A stretch of DNA of 64,000 nucleotides from Mariniflexile litorale. GTDB taxonomy: Bacteria > Bacteroidota > Bacteroidia > Flavobacteriales > Flavobacteriaceae. A program made the translations under genes and the position numbers. The notes beneath the pieces were generated by a model that was not told where the DNA came from, made no database searches, and worked only from the letters and a program-made list of their open reading frames with translations. The DNA lies in NCBI RefSeq assembly GCF_031128465.2, contig NZ_CP155618.1:1807501-1871500 (forward strand). The letters run 5' to 3'. Positions 36,726 through 46,604 of the stretch are shown here, one piece after another. Position 1 is the first letter of the stretch; each line of letters begins with the position of its first letter.

Positions 36726-36760
36726 TTAGTTCGGTAAAAAACGAACCTAACTTATATTTG
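36726..36760 (+). promoter_or_regulatory. -7 box and palindromic operator of the GbsR/MarR-RND operon
   Basis: TATATTTG at 36753-36760 is a perfect -7 box. Just upstream TTAGTTCG (36726-36733) and CGAACCTAA (36742-36750) form an inverted repeat with an 8-base centre. It overlaps the spacer where RNA polymerase binds, so a MarR-type dimer would repress its own operon there (inference). Confidence 0.6.
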
Positions 36761-36776
36761 CATAAAATTTTTAATC

Positions 36777-37277
36777 ATGCAAGAGAATATATGTAGTGAA
36801 AAGAAGGCTTTAGTTGAAAAACTAGGCATTCTTATTGAGAGTAAAGATCAATTGGCTCCTGTAGCTGCTCGTATTTTATCCTATATCATTTTAACAGGAA
36901 AGACAGGTACAACCTTTGAAGATTTAGTTTCTAGGCTGTGCGCAAGTAAAAGTACGATATCAACACATTTAAATCACTTACAAGATTTAAAAAAAATTGT
37001 GTATTTCACAAAATTAGGTGACCGAAAAAAGTATTTCATTATAAATCAAGATTCAATCATTCAAGGTATTGATAATATGGTCGAAACTTGGTGTAGTCAA
37101 AAAGAACTTCATATAGAAATTAGACAATATAAAGAAAAATCGAACTCCAATAATGTCGATGAAATTTCAAAATTCGATTTAGAATTTCACGACGATTACA
37201 TTCAGTTTTTAGATGAAGCTACAAAATCTGTATTAAAATTAAGAACAAAAATCATAGAAAAAAACAATAAACTTTAA
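36777..37277 (+). CDS. GbsR/MarR family transcriptional regulator
   Basis: A 166-residue winged-helix regulator. The HTH reads TFEDLVSRLCASKSTISTHLNHLQDL, then a wing with KIVYFTKLGDRKKYFIIN, both in the GbsR-like pattern, and C-terminal helices suit dimerisation. It is immediately upstream of the efflux pump genes (98-base gap) and probably controls them. The palindrome in its own promoter is the likely operator. Confidence 0.88.
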   Translation: MQENICSEKKALVEKLGILIESKDQLAPVAARILSYIILTGKTGTTFEDLVSRLCASKSTISTHLNHLQDLKKIVYFTKLGDRKKYFIINQDSIIQGIDNMVETWCSQKELHIEIRQYKEKSNSNNVDEISKFDLEFHDDYIQFLDEATKSVLKLRTKIIEKNNKL

Positions 37278-37374
37278 AGAACTAGCATGAACCTTTCATA
37301 ACAAATTTTCGATATTCAAAGAAATGACTATATGGAAGTCATAATTGACCAATAAAAAATAAATAATAAAACAA

Positions 37375-38499
37375 ATGAAAAAAATCAACCTATATTCAAT
37401 CGCAACACTTTGTTTAGCATTTGTGTTATCAAGTTGTGGTAATAAAGAACAACAAGCAGCAGTAATGCCTCCAGCTGCTTTTCCTGTAGCGCAAGTAAGT
37501 CATAAAACGGTAACCGGTTTTCAAGAATACCCTACTAATATAGAAGGTGTTGTAAATAGCGATGTGCGTGCCAAAACATCTGGCTATATTCAAAAAGTTT
37601 TGGTTGATGAAGGACAGAAAGTTCGTAAAGGCCAAGTGTTGTTTCAATTGGAAACACAGTCTTTAAGCCAAGACGCTGGAGCAGCCAAAGCACGTATTAA
37701 TGTAGCTCAAGTAGAAGTTGATAAATTAATTCCGTTAGTAGAGAAAAATATTATCAGTAATGTGCAACTAGAAACTGCAAAAGCAAATTTAGCTCAAGCA
37801 AAAGCAAACTATAGTGGCATCGCTGCAACTGTAGGGTACGCGACTATTAAAAGTCCAGTTAATGGTTATGTAGGCGCAATACCTTTTAGAGAGGGCTCGT
37901 TAATAAGTCCAAGTGACCCAACACCGCTAACAACCGTGAGCGATATTAGTAAAGTGTACGCCTTTTTTAGTTTGAACGAATCTCAATATTTAGATTTTTT
38001 ACAAAATGCAGAAGGCAAAACGCTAGAAAATAAGTTAGCGAACTATGCAGAAGTAAACTTGGTACTTGCTAACGGCAGTACGTATTCTGAAAAAGGAAAA
38101 ATTGAAACAAGTACGGGACAGGTTAATCAAAAGACAGGAACGGTAAGTTTAAGAGCTGTCTTTAATAACCCAAACCAGCTTTTGACCAATGGAAACAGCG
38201 GGAAGATTCAAATTCCTATAATTTATGAAAATGCTATAGTGGTTCCTCAAGAGGCAACTTACGAACAACAAGGAAATGTTATGCTTTTCAAGTTAGGTGA
38301 AGGAAATAAAGTGATTAATACTATTGTAAAAGTGAAAGCGAGGGTAAACAACTTATATGTTATTGAATCTGGTGTAGATGCTAAAGATAGAATTGTGACT
38401 GCAGGTGTTGGAAAATTAAGAAATGATACGCTCATTACACCACAAGAGGTTCCTTTTGATGAAGTTATCAAGCCTATCACAACAATGTTCAAAAACTAG
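37375..38499 (+). CDS. RND efflux periplasmic adaptor (membrane fusion protein)
   Basis: A 374-residue lipoprotein (LAFVLSSCGNKEQQ, lipobox Cys at about 21). The biotinyl-lipoyl-like hairpin YIQKVLVDEGQKVRKGQVLFQLE and its partner TIKSPVNGYVGAIPFREGSLISP flank an alpha-helical hairpin of moderate length, and beta-barrel and membrane-proximal domains follow. It joins the permease to the TolC-like channel. It is 13 bases upstream of the permease, so they form one operon. Confidence 0.94.
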   Translation: MKKINLYSIATLCLAFVLSSCGNKEQQAAVMPPAAFPVAQVSHKTVTGFQEYPTNIEGVVNSDVRAKTSGYIQKVLVDEGQKVRKGQVLFQLETQSLSQDAGAAKARINVAQVEVDKLIPLVEKNIISNVQLETAKANLAQAKANYSGIAATVGYATIKSPVNGYVGAIPFREGSLISPSDPTPLTTVSDISKVYAFFSLNESQYLDFLQNAEGKTLENKLANYAEVNLVLANGSTYSEKGKIETSTGQVNQKTGTVSLRAVFNNPNQLLTNGNSGKIQIPIIYENAIVVPQEATYEQQGNVMLFKLGEGNKVINTIVKVKARVNNLYVIESGVDAKDRIVTAGVGKLRNDTLITPQEVPFDEVIKPITTMFKN

Positions 38500-38512
38500 A
38501 AATTTATAGATT

Positions 38513-41500
38513 ATGTTAAAAACATTTATTGAAAGACCAGTACTTTCAACAGTTATCTCTATTATCATAGTGATGCTTGGTGTGATTAGTATCACAAGCT
38601 TACCAATAGAGGAATATCCAGATATTGCACCACCTACCATTAAGGTTGCAGCTACATATCCAGGAGCGAATGCAGAAACCGTTTTAGAGAGCGTCATTAT
38701 TCCTATTGAAGAGCAAATTAATGGAGTTGAAGGAATGACTTATATCACTTCAACAGCATCCAATAATGGTACTGCTGATATTACGGTTTATTTTGACCAA
38801 AGTGTTGATGCGGACATTGCTGCGGTGAATGTACAAAACCGTGTAGCAAGGGCAAACCCATTGTTACCGCAAGAGGTGATTCAAACTGGTGTCACCACGC
38901 AAAAACAGGAAACAAGTGCATTAATGTTCTTATCTATGTATACAGACAATGAGGATTATGATGCGACATTCATTCAAAATTATTTAAAAATAAACGTTAT
39001 TCCAGCCTTACAACGTGTTAAAGGTGTTGGGGATGTGAGTGTCTTTTCGCAACAAGATTATGCCATGCGTGTTTGGTTGCAGCCTGAAAAATTAGCTGCA
39101 TATAATTTAATTCCTACCGATGTTTCGGCTGCGTTACAAGAACAAAATTTGGAAGCTGCTGCTGGTGCTTTAGGACAAAATAATGGTGAAGCATTTTCAT
39201 ATGTTTTGACTTATAGCGGACGATTTAAAGAAGCAAAACAGTATGGAGATATTGTTATCAAGGCATTAGGGAATGGTGAGTTTTTGCGTTTAAATGATGT
39301 TGCAACTATCGAATTAGGTGCGCAATCATATGCTTCCAATGCTGAAAGTTTAGGGGAACACGCTGTTTTTATGGGTATTTTTCAAACGAAAGGTTCCAAC
39401 GCTCAAGAAATTATAGAAAGTATTAAAACTACTTTAACAACTGTTGAAAAAGATTTACCAGAAGGATTGCACATTTTTGTACCTTATGATACAAGTTTGT
39501 TTTTGAATGCATCCATAGATAAGGTAGTCACAACATTATTAGAAGCTTTCTTGTTAGTGTTTTTAGTTGTATTTATTTTTCTTCAAGATTTCAGGTCTAC
39601 ATTAATTCCTGCAATTGCTGTTCCGGTATCGATTATAGGAACCTTCTTTTTTCTAAATGTGTTTGGATACACCATCAACCTTCTAACGCTTTTTGCTTTA
39701 GTTCTTGCGATTGGTATTGTGGTAGATGATGCTATTGTGGTTGTGGAAGCGGTCCATGCTAAAATGGATGAAGGTGAAAAGAATCCGAAATCGGCAACCT
39801 TAAAAGCGATGAACGAAATTTCTGGAGCCATCATTTCTATTACTTTGGTAATGGCAGCGGTATTTATTCCAGTTACGTTTATTACGGGACCAACAGGTGT
39901 GTTTTATGAACAATTTGGAGTGACGTTAATTATTGCAATCCTTATTTCGGCAGTCAATGCCTTAACATTAAGTCCGGCATTATGTGCTTTATTGTTAAAA
40001 GAACACAAGGATGATAAGGAGTTAAAAGGGAAAAACCCACTCCAAAAGTTCTACATTGTTTTTAATCGTGGATTTAATGCTACAGTAGATAGATATGGTA
40101 AATCTCTTCATTTCTTATATAAGAAAAAATGGGTGTCTGCTGTATTATTAATAATTGCTACTCTGGGAATTTTTTGGGCAGCTAAAACAACACCTACAGG
40201 ATTTGTACCAAATGAAGATAGAGGAATTGTGTTTGTAAACATTGAACTTCCAGCGGGTTCATCATTAGACAGAACCGATGCCGTAACTAAGAAATTATAT
40301 GCAAAAACCGAAGGTCTACCTGGAGTTGTTGGAGTTTCGTTTATTAAAGGACGAAGTTTAATTAGTGGTTCTGGTAGTAATTATGCCATTGGTTTTGTGA
40401 AATTAGAAGATTGGAGTGAACGTGAAGACCCATCGCTATCATCACAAGCAACAATTGGTAAGCTATTTGGTATTGCTTCAACCATTCCAGAAGCCAATAT
40501 TATTTTCTTTTCACCACCTAGTATTCGTGGATTTGGTAATTCTGCTGGTTTCGAAGTCAATTTGTTGGACAAGTTTGGAGGTGAATTTACCGATTTGGAT
40601 AAAGTCAATCAAGAATTTGCTATGTCTTTAATGAAACATCCAGAAATTCAATATGCACAATCATCTTTTAACACAAAATACCCACAATATGAGATGGAGA
40701 TCAATGTTCCATTAGCGAAGGAAAAAGGTGTTCCTATTAACAGCATTTTCTCTACACTTCAAGGGTATATTGGAGGAATTTATGCATCCGATTTCTCTCG
40801 ATTTGGTAAACAATTCAGAGTCTATATTCAGGCACTACCAGAAGATAGAGCCGATGTTGATAATTTAAACAGTATGTACGTTAGAACAAATTCTGGAGAA
40901 ATGACTCCAATAACGCAGTTTGTAAATCTTAAGCGTGTGTATGGTCCACAATCAGTGACTCGTTTTAATCTATTCAACTCAACAACAATTACAGGTGCAA
41001 CAAATCCAGGGTTTAGTACTGGTGATGCTATTAAAATTATTGAGGAAGAAGTTAAACAATTACCAAGTAACTACACGGTTGCTTATTCAGGTTTAACGCG
41101 TGAAGAGGTAAACGCAGGAAACCAAACCACCTTTGTTTTCATCTTAAGTATTTTGTTTGTGTACTTTTTATTAAGTGCTCAATATGAAAGTTACTTGTTG
41201 CCATTTGCAGTCGTACTATCATTGCCATTTGGGGTTTTTGGAGCTTATATAAGTACAAAATTCTTTGGATTGGAAAATAATATATATTTCCAAATTGCCC
41301 TAATCATGCTTATTGGTTTATTGGCTAAAAATGCCATTCTTATTGTGGAGTTTGCACTTCAAAGACGGAAAAACGGCGAAAGTATTGTAGATGCAGCTAT
41401 ACATGGCGCTAAAGCACGTTTACGCCCCATTTTAATGACCTCTTTCGCTTTCATTTTAGGATTAATGCCATTAGTGTTAGCAAAAGGTGTAGGAGCAGAA

Positions 41501-41650
41501 GGAAACAACTCTATTGGAACAGGTGCAGCAGGCGGTATGCTAATTGGCACTGTTTTAGGGGTATTCGTTATTCCTATCTTATTTATTTTATTTCAGTGGT
41601 TACAAGAAAAAGTTTCTAGTAAACCAGCAATCCAAACTATTGAAGAATAA
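38513..41650 (+). CDS. RND efflux permease, AcrB/HAE1 type
   Basis: A 1045-residue inner-membrane trimeric pump using proton flow. Proton-relay residues are Asp405-Asp406 in GIVVDDAIVVVEA and Lys939 in GLLAKNAILIVEFA, equivalent to AcrB Asp407, Asp408 and Lys940. N-terminal PVLSTVISIIIVMLGV... and the repeated helix-loop layout with two large periplasmic loops are standard. The HAE1 type implies export of hydrophobic or amphiphilic drugs, but substrates cannot be predicted. Confidence 0.96.
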   Translation: MLKTFIERPVLSTVISIIIVMLGVISITSLPIEEYPDIAPPTIKVAATYPGANAETVLESVIIPIEEQINGVEGMTYITSTASNNGTADITVYFDQSVDADIAAVNVQNRVARANPLLPQEVIQTGVTTQKQETSALMFLSMYTDNEDYDATFIQNYLKINVIPALQRVKGVGDVSVFSQQDYAMRVWLQPEKLAAYNLIPTDVSAALQEQNLEAAAGALGQNNGEAFSYVLTYSGRFKEAKQYGDIVIKALGNGEFLRLNDVATIELGAQSYASNAESLGEHAVFMGIFQTKGSNAQEIIESIKTTLTTVEKDLPEGLHIFVPYDTSLFLNASIDKVVTTLLEAFLLVFLVVFIFLQDFRSTLIPAIAVPVSIIGTFFFLNVFGYTINLLTLFALVLAIGIVVDDAIVVVEAVHAKMDEGEKNPKSATLKAMNEISGAIISITLVMAAVFIPVTFITGPTGVFYEQFGVTLIIAILISAVNALTLSPALCALLLKEHKDDKELKGKNPLQKFYIVFNRGFNATVDRYGKSLHFLYKKKWVSAVLLIIATLGIFWAAKTTPTGFVPNEDRGIVFVNIELPAGSSLDRTDAVTKKLYAKTEGLPGVVGVSFIKGRSLISGSGSNYAIGFVKLEDWSEREDPSLSSQATIGKLFGIASTIPEANIIFFSPPSIRGFGNSAGFEVNLLDKFGGEFTDLDKVNQEFAMSLMKHPEIQYAQSSFNTKYPQYEMEINVPLAKEKGVPINSIFSTLQGYIGGIYASDFSRFGKQFRVYIQALPEDRADVDNLNSMYVRTNSGEMTPITQFVNLKRVYGPQSVTRFNLFNSTTITGATNPGFSTGDAIKIIEEEVKQLPSNYTVAYSGLTREEVNAGNQTTFVFILSILFVYFLLSAQYESYLLPFAVVLSLPFGVFGAYISTKFFGLENNIYFQIALIMLIGLLAKNAILIVEFALQRRKNGESIVDAAIHGAKARLRPILMTSFAFILGLMPLVLAKGVGAEGNNSIGTGAAGGMLIGTVLGVFVIPILFILFQWLQEKVSSKPAIQTIEE

Positions 41651-41654
41651 TATT

Positions 41655-43067
41655 ATGATATCAATATTAAAACACACATTTTTAAGCAAAACGTTGCTTT
41701 TAGTTACGGTTTCTATAACACTACAAAGTTGTTTTGTTGCAAAAGAATATGAACAACCTGAGTTGGTAGAAACACAGAATTTATATAGAACAGATAATTT
41801 GCCGACTGATAGTTTATCGATGGCAGATGTATCGTGGAAAACCTTGTTTACCGATAACTATTTGAATCAATATATAGAAGAAGGGCTTCAAAATAATATG
41901 GATGTTCGTATTGCTATTCAACAAATAGTAGCTGCCGAAGCGTATTTAAAACAAGGAAAATCAGGTTATTTTCCAACGTTAAACGGGAGTGCAAAATATA
42001 CTCATCAAGAAAATTCTGAAAACAGCCAGTTCGGAAGTGCTTTTCCATCGATAGACTCCTACGAATTAGCTGCCAATTTATCTTGGGAAGCTGATATTTG
42101 GGGGAAAATCAGAAGCAACAAACGCGCATTTCATGCCAGTTATTTACAAAGTGTGGCAGCGCATCAAGCTGTAAAAACACAATTGGTTTCTAGTATTGCT
42201 TCAAGTTATTACCAATTATTGGCTTTAGATGCGCAATTGGCAATTACCAATCAAACCATTGAAACACGCGAAAAAGGTGTAGAAACTATTAAAGCTTTAA
42301 AAGATGCTGGACAGGTAACAGAAGTAGCTGTAGACCAAAATATTGCGCAATACAACAATGCCAAAGCGTTACAAGTAGATTTAGAAACGGCTATTTTTAA
42401 AACTGAAAATGCCTTAAGTATTTTGTTAGGGATATCACCTCGAAATTTTGATCGTAACAGTTTAGACATACAAGCCATTGAAACCAATATGAAACTTGGT
42501 GTGCCTGCAACATTGTTAAGCAATCGGCCCGATGTAATGGCTGCAGAATTTGGACTCATCCAAACGTTTGAGTTAACCAATGTAGCGCGTAGTAGTTTCT
42601 ACCCATCGTTAACATTAACTGCTTCTGCTGGTTTACAAAGTTTAGATTTTGATACGTTTTTTAATGCCAATTCGGTATTCGCTAATTTAGTTGGTGGGTT
42701 AACACAGCCTATTTTTAATCAACGAAAAATTAAAACACAATACGAAGTCAGTAAAGCAGAACAAGAGCAAGCTCTTTTAAATTTTAAAAAATCACTTTTA
42801 GTGGCTGGTAACGAAGTATCGAATGCGTTGTTTGCTTATAATGCTGAAACTAGAAAGTTTGAATTCAGACAAAAAGAAGTCGAAGCTTTGCGACAAGCAG
42901 AGGGTAATTCGGAAATACTTTTAAATAACGGGTACGCCAATTATTTAGATTTATTAACCGCCAGACAAAGTGCTTTAAATGCTGAATTGAATGTGATTGA
43001 TAGTAAATTACAACAACTTATAACCGTTGTGAATTTATATGAAGCGCTTGGTGGTGGTTGGAAATAA
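41655..43067 (+). CDS. TolC-like outer membrane efflux lipoprotein
   Basis: Start at ATG 41655 gives a lipobox (VSITLQSCFVAKEYEQPE). The frame opens as TTG at 41640, but that would begin inside the permease gene and is rejected. The 470-residue protein has two OEP repeats of long helices and barrel strands: ANLSWEADIWGKIRSNKRAF, LLSNRPDVMAAEFGLIQTF and GGLTQPIFNQRKIKTQYE, all typical of NodT/CusC-type channels. Third member of the pump operon, 4 bases after the permease stop. Confidence 0.94.
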   Translation: MISILKHTFLSKTLLLVTVSITLQSCFVAKEYEQPELVETQNLYRTDNLPTDSLSMADVSWKTLFTDNYLNQYIEEGLQNNMDVRIAIQQIVAAEAYLKQGKSGYFPTLNGSAKYTHQENSENSQFGSAFPSIDSYELAANLSWEADIWGKIRSNKRAFHASYLQSVAAHQAVKTQLVSSIASSYYQLLALDAQLAITNQTIETREKGVETIKALKDAGQVTEVAVDQNIAQYNNAKALQVDLETAIFKTENALSILLGISPRNFDRNSLDIQAIETNMKLGVPATLLSNRPDVMAAEFGLIQTFELTNVARSSFYPSLTLTASAGLQSLDFDTFFNANSVFANLVGGLTQPIFNQRKIKTQYEVSKAEQEQALLNFKKSLLVAGNEVSNALFAYNAETRKFEFRQKEVEALRQAEGNSEILLNNGYANYLDLLTARQSALNAELNVIDSKLQQLITVVNLYEALGGGWK

Positions 43068-43085
43068 ATCATAGTTTAATTTGAA

Positions 43086-43676
43086 ATGTCAAGTAAACAG
43101 GAAGTTTTAAAATGCTCTGTCACCAACTTTACTAAGTTTGGAAGTAAGCGTTTTACTATGGATGAGTTGGCTAGTGAGCTAGGAATTTCTAAAAAAACTA
43201 TTTACAAATATTTTAATAGCAAAGAAGATTTAGTAGTTGAGAGTGTCATCTTTTTAATTAATAATTTTAAAGATGACATTAATACTATCATAGCATCTCA
43301 AAATGAACCTATTATAAGTGTCATTTTAATTTATAAAAAAGGATTTGAATATTTAAAACATTTTAAACCCTCATTCATCTTCGGCTTAAAAAAATACTAT
43401 CCAAAAGCCAATACTATTTTTGATGACTTTAGAGATAGTTTTGTAAACACAACGGTATATAATCTTCTATATGAAGCTAAAAAATCAGGCATTATTAAAC
43501 CTGAAGTTAACTTAAATTTATTTTGCAATTTATACTTTAAGCGATTCGAAGAAATAGCTTTTAAAAACAATAATCTTTTTGAAACATATAGTAATCAAGA
43601 ACTTTTAAATCATTTAATTGTATACAACCTAAAAGGCATTACAGTCGCTAATTATAAAAACAATTATTTTGAATAG
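43086..43676 (+). CDS. TetR/AcrR family regulator
   Basis: A 196-residue protein with the TetR HTH near the start: FGSKRFTMDELASELGISKKTIYKYFNSKEDLVVESV. The C-terminal ligand domain is diverse and cannot be assigned. It begins 18 bases after the TolC-like stop, making it the terminal gene of the pump operon and a second regulator beside GbsR/MarR, so the pump may answer to two signals. It could also govern unlinked genes. Confidence 0.9.
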   Translation: MSSKQEVLKCSVTNFTKFGSKRFTMDELASELGISKKTIYKYFNSKEDLVVESVIFLINNFKDDINTIIASQNEPIISVILIYKKGFEYLKHFKPSFIFGLKKYYPKANTIFDDFRDSFVNTTVYNLLYEAKKSGIIKPEVNLNLFCNLYFKRFEEIAFKNNNLFETYSNQELLNHLIVYNLKGITVANYKNNYFE

Positions 43677-43693
43677 TTTGTTATTTTTGCAGA

Positions 43694-44089
43694 ATGAAAA
43701 AAGATATTGAAGTCCCAAAAGTTGAAGGTGTTTACGTTGCAATTGTAAACGAGTATAACGATATTTATAAAACTCAAGATTGGAATGCTTACATTATAAA
43801 TGACAAAGAGATTGATTTAGAAATGGTTTTAATTGTAACTTCTGGATATTCCGAAGAAAAAATAACCTCTACATTTAGAAAGCAACTTGATATATTGCCT
43901 AAAAAAAGTTATGCAAAAATTGAGTTGATGCAAGAAGAATTATTTGCACTAAATAATAGCTTTAAAGTGTCTTTTTTTTGGGGCAACAAAATGTTTGATA
44001 AAACTTATTTATTTAGAAAAAATACTGTTAATTTAAAGGCGTTACAGACTTTGCCTTTAATGGAAGCTAAGGGTGTTTTAGTGAAATAA
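43694..44089 (+). CDS. Conserved protein of unknown function
   Basis: A 131-residue soluble protein (MKKDIEVPKVEGVYVAIVNEYN...). Patterned beta strands and helices (YSEEKITSTFRKQLDILPKKSYAKIELMQEELFALNN), without signal peptide or known motif. It resembles proteins conserved in flavobacteria, but I cannot recall a family with assigned function. It follows the tetR-type gene by 17 bases and is convergent with gpsA. Confidence 0.72.
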   Translation: MKKDIEVPKVEGVYVAIVNEYNDIYKTQDWNAYIINDKEIDLEMVLIVTSGYSEEKITSTFRKQLDILPKKSYAKIELMQEELFALNNSFKVSFFWGNKMFDKTYLFRKNTVNLKALQTLPLMEAKGVLVK

Positions 44090-44130
44090 TCCTTCCGTCT
44101 TTGATTTCTTCTATGCAGAAACCAAATCCA

Positions 44131-44152
44131 CCTTCCCTTAAAAAAGGGAAGG
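44131..44152. repeat. CCTTCCCTT palindrome between convergent genes
   Basis: CCTTCCCTT (44131-44139) pairs with AAGGGAAGG (44144-44152), perfect over 9 bases with a 4-base loop, then T residues. It shares the CCTTCCC core with the moxR spacer. It lies between the 43694 gene and gpsA and may act as a bidirectional terminator. Confidence 0.65.
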
Positions 44153-44165
44153 AGTTGTTTTGTTG

Positions 44166-45167
44166 CTAATCCAACTTATCCGTCAATTTTTTAAAGGTTT
44201 TTTTAGGGTCTTTGCCTTCATAAAGTATTTCATAAACTGCATTTATGATGGGTAAACGCGTTTTATTTTTGTTCTTTTCGTTAAGCAAATGGGCGCTTTT
44301 TGTAGCGTAATAACCTTCTGCAACCATACTCATTTCCATTTGAGCAGATTTTACAGTGTAGCCTTTCCCAATCATATTTCCAAACATCCGATTTCTTGAA
44401 AACACCGAGTAACCAGTTACTAATAAATCGCCTAAATATGCCGAATTATTAATATTACGTTTCATTTTATGCATTTTTTTAATAAAACGTTTCATCTCAC
44501 GAATGGAATTACTCATAAGCACACTTTGGAAATTATCACCGTAACCCAATCCGTGCGCGATACCCGCAGCAATAGCATAAATATTTTTAAGCATTACGGC
44601 ATATTCAACACCAATAATATCGTCGCTTATTTTTGTTTTTATATAATCACTTGACAGGCTATTGGCAATAGTTTGTGCTTTTTTGGAGTCGGAACATGAA
44701 ATGGTTAAGTATGATAAACGCTCTAAAGCAACCTCTTCGGCATGGCAAGGACCCGCAATAACTGCAATATTATTATAGGGAACCTTATAGGCTTCATGAA
44801 AATGTTCACCTAATAATAAACCAGATTCAGGTAAAATACCTTTAACAGCCGAAACAATTATTTTATTAGAAATATCCATATTTAATTTTTCCAATTCACT
44901 ATGAATAAAAGCTGAAGGAATTGCGAAAATCAATACATCTGCATAATCGGCAATTTCATTAATATCGTTACTAAGCTTTAATTGATCTATATGAAACTCA
45001 ACCGAACTTAAATAATTTGGGTTATGATATTCTCTTAACAAGTGTTCTTTGGTATAAACACTACGCATGTACCAACCTACTTCTTCTAAATTTTCACAAA
45101 GCATTTTCACAATGGCTGTGGCCCAACTTCCTGCGCCAAAAACTGCGTATTTTAAAGGTTTATTCAT
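44166..45167 (-). CDS. gpsA: Glycerol-3-phosphate dehydrogenase [NAD(P)+]
   Basis: Supplies sn-glycerol 3-phosphate for phospholipid synthesis from dihydroxyacetone phosphate. The 333-residue protein has the Rossmann loop FGAGSWATAIVKMLCEN, VSAVKGILPESGLLLGEHFHE, AVIAGPCHAEEVALE, the catalytic-lysine segment EYAVMLKNIYAIAAGIAHGLGYGDN and a C-terminal MSMVAEGYYATKSAHLL. The family's usual GSWGTA is GSWATA here, a minor change. Convergent with the preceding unknown gene. Confidence 0.96.
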   Translation of the reverse strand: MNKPLKYAVFGAGSWATAIVKMLCENLEEVGWYMRSVYTKEHLLREYHNPNYLSSVEFHIDQLKLSNDINEIADYADVLIFAIPSAFIHSELEKLNMDISNKIIVSAVKGILPESGLLLGEHFHEAYKVPYNNIAVIAGPCHAEEVALERLSYLTISCSDSKKAQTIANSLSSDYIKTKISDDIIGVEYAVMLKNIYAIAAGIAHGLGYGDNFQSVLMSNSIREMKRFIKKMHKMKRNINNSAYLGDLLVTGYSVFSRNRMFGNMIGKGYTVKSAQMEMSMVAEGYYATKSAHLLNEKNKNKTRLPIINAVYEILYEGKDPKKTFKKLTDKLD

Positions 45168-45191
45168 AATTAGTCTACATGTTTAATAATT

Positions 45192-45199
45192 CAAAAATA
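45192..45199 (-). promoter_or_regulatory. Candidate -7 box of gpsA
   Basis: TATTTTTG on the minus strand (read CAAAAATA) lies 25 bases before the gpsA start and fits TAnnTTTG. No well-placed -33 was found. Confidence 0.35.
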
Positions 45200-45391
45200 C
45201 ATAAAATATTAGTGATTGTTAAGTCATCAAATTATTAAGAAATGCACTAAAGCAAAAAGTTTGTAATAACTAATACGTTTTTAGCAAATGGCATCGCTTC
45301 GATAAAAGCATAAGTAGATAAAAACCAGATGAAATCTTTTTTGGCACGTGTTTTGAAAACGTTAAAGTAGAAACCCTAAAAATGTTTGATT

Positions 45392-46327
45392 ATGAAGACT
45401 ATAAAATTACTTTTAACATTTGCTTTAACAGCTACACTTTTTACGTCGTGTTATACAGAAGTAAATCATATAGATGATGAACCTATAATATCTTTAAACG
45501 AATTATTAGGCTCGTATGAGTTGTGGTATGTAGATATCAATGCGACTAAAGGTTATGGTGAAACACCTTTTTTGCAAAAAGCCTTTACCATGTCATTTAG
45601 AAACGGGAATGCTTATGCTAACAACAATATTGTTGGTTTAGGAGATACTGGTAACGGTTTTGGCATTAATGTTGGAACTTACGATGCTTACGATATGATT
45701 TTGGATGTATATCATGTTATAGATGGTTTTGAAACTTTCGATATTTATCAAGTAGATAATAATACTATAGAACTGTACAACCCAAAAAATGACACCTCGT
45801 ACTTTTTAGATGGTTACCAACGCAACAATTTTGATTACGATTTTGTATTCTATGATAACATTCATTATTTCTTGCAAGAATACAATGCTTGGGAAAAAGT
45901 ATATACCAGTAATTATGGAGCTATAAATGAATTTGATAATGAAAACTATTTACAGTTTTTAGCTGGCGGAAACGACTCGGAGTTTAAAAGCTCACAAGAT
46001 CCCAATGGAAAAAACACCAATAATTTATATTGGGATTATACAGGATTATATGGCGTTGGAAACATAACTGGCAACAACAAGCTTAAAACTTTAACATTAG
46101 ATTATGATTATTTTGACAATGAATATTTCGAATTGAGCGTTATTAATGATGGAAAGATAGAATTATATCACCCAGACTCAGGGACAGCTTATGAGTTTGT
46201 TGGTAGAGGATATATACAATTTATGAAAACCACAAACACAAAAGGAAAAACAGTTACAGCAGAAAAAATGCGTAAGCATAGAAAAGATAAAATAGAAAAC
46301 CCTCGCGAAAACACAAGGATTTTATAA
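45392..46327 (+). CDS. Lipoprotein of unknown function
   Basis: Start at ATG 45392; the frame opens two codons earlier at TTG 45386 without good reason to prefer it. The 311-residue protein has a lipobox (LFTSCYTEVNH, Cys near 21). The mature part is very rich in Tyr, Asn, Asp and Phe, with two similar stretches ending in DTSYFLDGYQRNNF (about 145) and GTAYEFVGRGYIQF (about 280), suggesting an internal duplication. The family is conserved in flavobacteria but functionally unknown. A terminator follows. Confidence 0.72.
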   Translation: MKTIKLLLTFALTATLFTSCYTEVNHIDDEPIISLNELLGSYELWYVDINATKGYGETPFLQKAFTMSFRNGNAYANNNIVGLGDTGNGFGINVGTYDAYDMILDVYHVIDGFETFDIYQVDNNTIELYNPKNDTSYFLDGYQRNNFDYDFVFYDNIHYFLQEYNAWEKVYTSNYGAINEFDNENYLQFLAGGNDSEFKSSQDPNGKNTNNLYWDYTGLYGVGNITGNNKLKTLTLDYDYFDNEYFELSVINDGKIELYHPDSGTAYEFVGRGYIQFMKTTNTKGKTVTAEKMRKHRKDKIENPRENTRIL

Positions 46328-46350
46328 AATTTTGGTTGGTTATTTAGTTC

Positions 46351-46390
46351 AGAAACCGTTTAGAGATTTATTCTTTAAGCGGTTTCTTTT
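46351..46390 (+). terminator. Terminator after the 45392 lipoprotein gene
   Basis: AGAAACCG (46351-46358) pairs with CGGTTTCT (46380-46387), TTTA/TAAG lengthen the stem loosely, and T residues follow. Confidence 0.75.
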
Positions 46391-46564
46391 TTGAAGATTT
46401 GTTATGTATTACACATATCACATATGAAGAATTGCTTATAAAACTTATTGTATGAATATTTAATTTCTACACAAAATTTTGTGTAGGTTTATATTATCAT
46501 GAAAATAGCCAACTTATAAAATCGACCTAAACACATATTTATCATACTCGCAATGAGTTTATTG

Positions 46565-46572
46565 TAAATTTG
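46565..46572 (+). promoter_or_regulatory. Candidate -7 box of the pectate lyase gene
   Basis: TAAATTTG is an exact TAnnTTTG match 32 bases before the start. No -33 TTG was found at normal spacing. Confidence 0.4.
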
Positions 46573-46604
46573 AACAAATTTATTTTCATTTTAATGATAC
46601 AAGT

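Noticed and set aside
41640-41654. TTG start for the TolC-like gene
   Set aside because: It lies within the permease stop region and is followed 15 bases later by an ATG that opens a proper lipoprotein signal.
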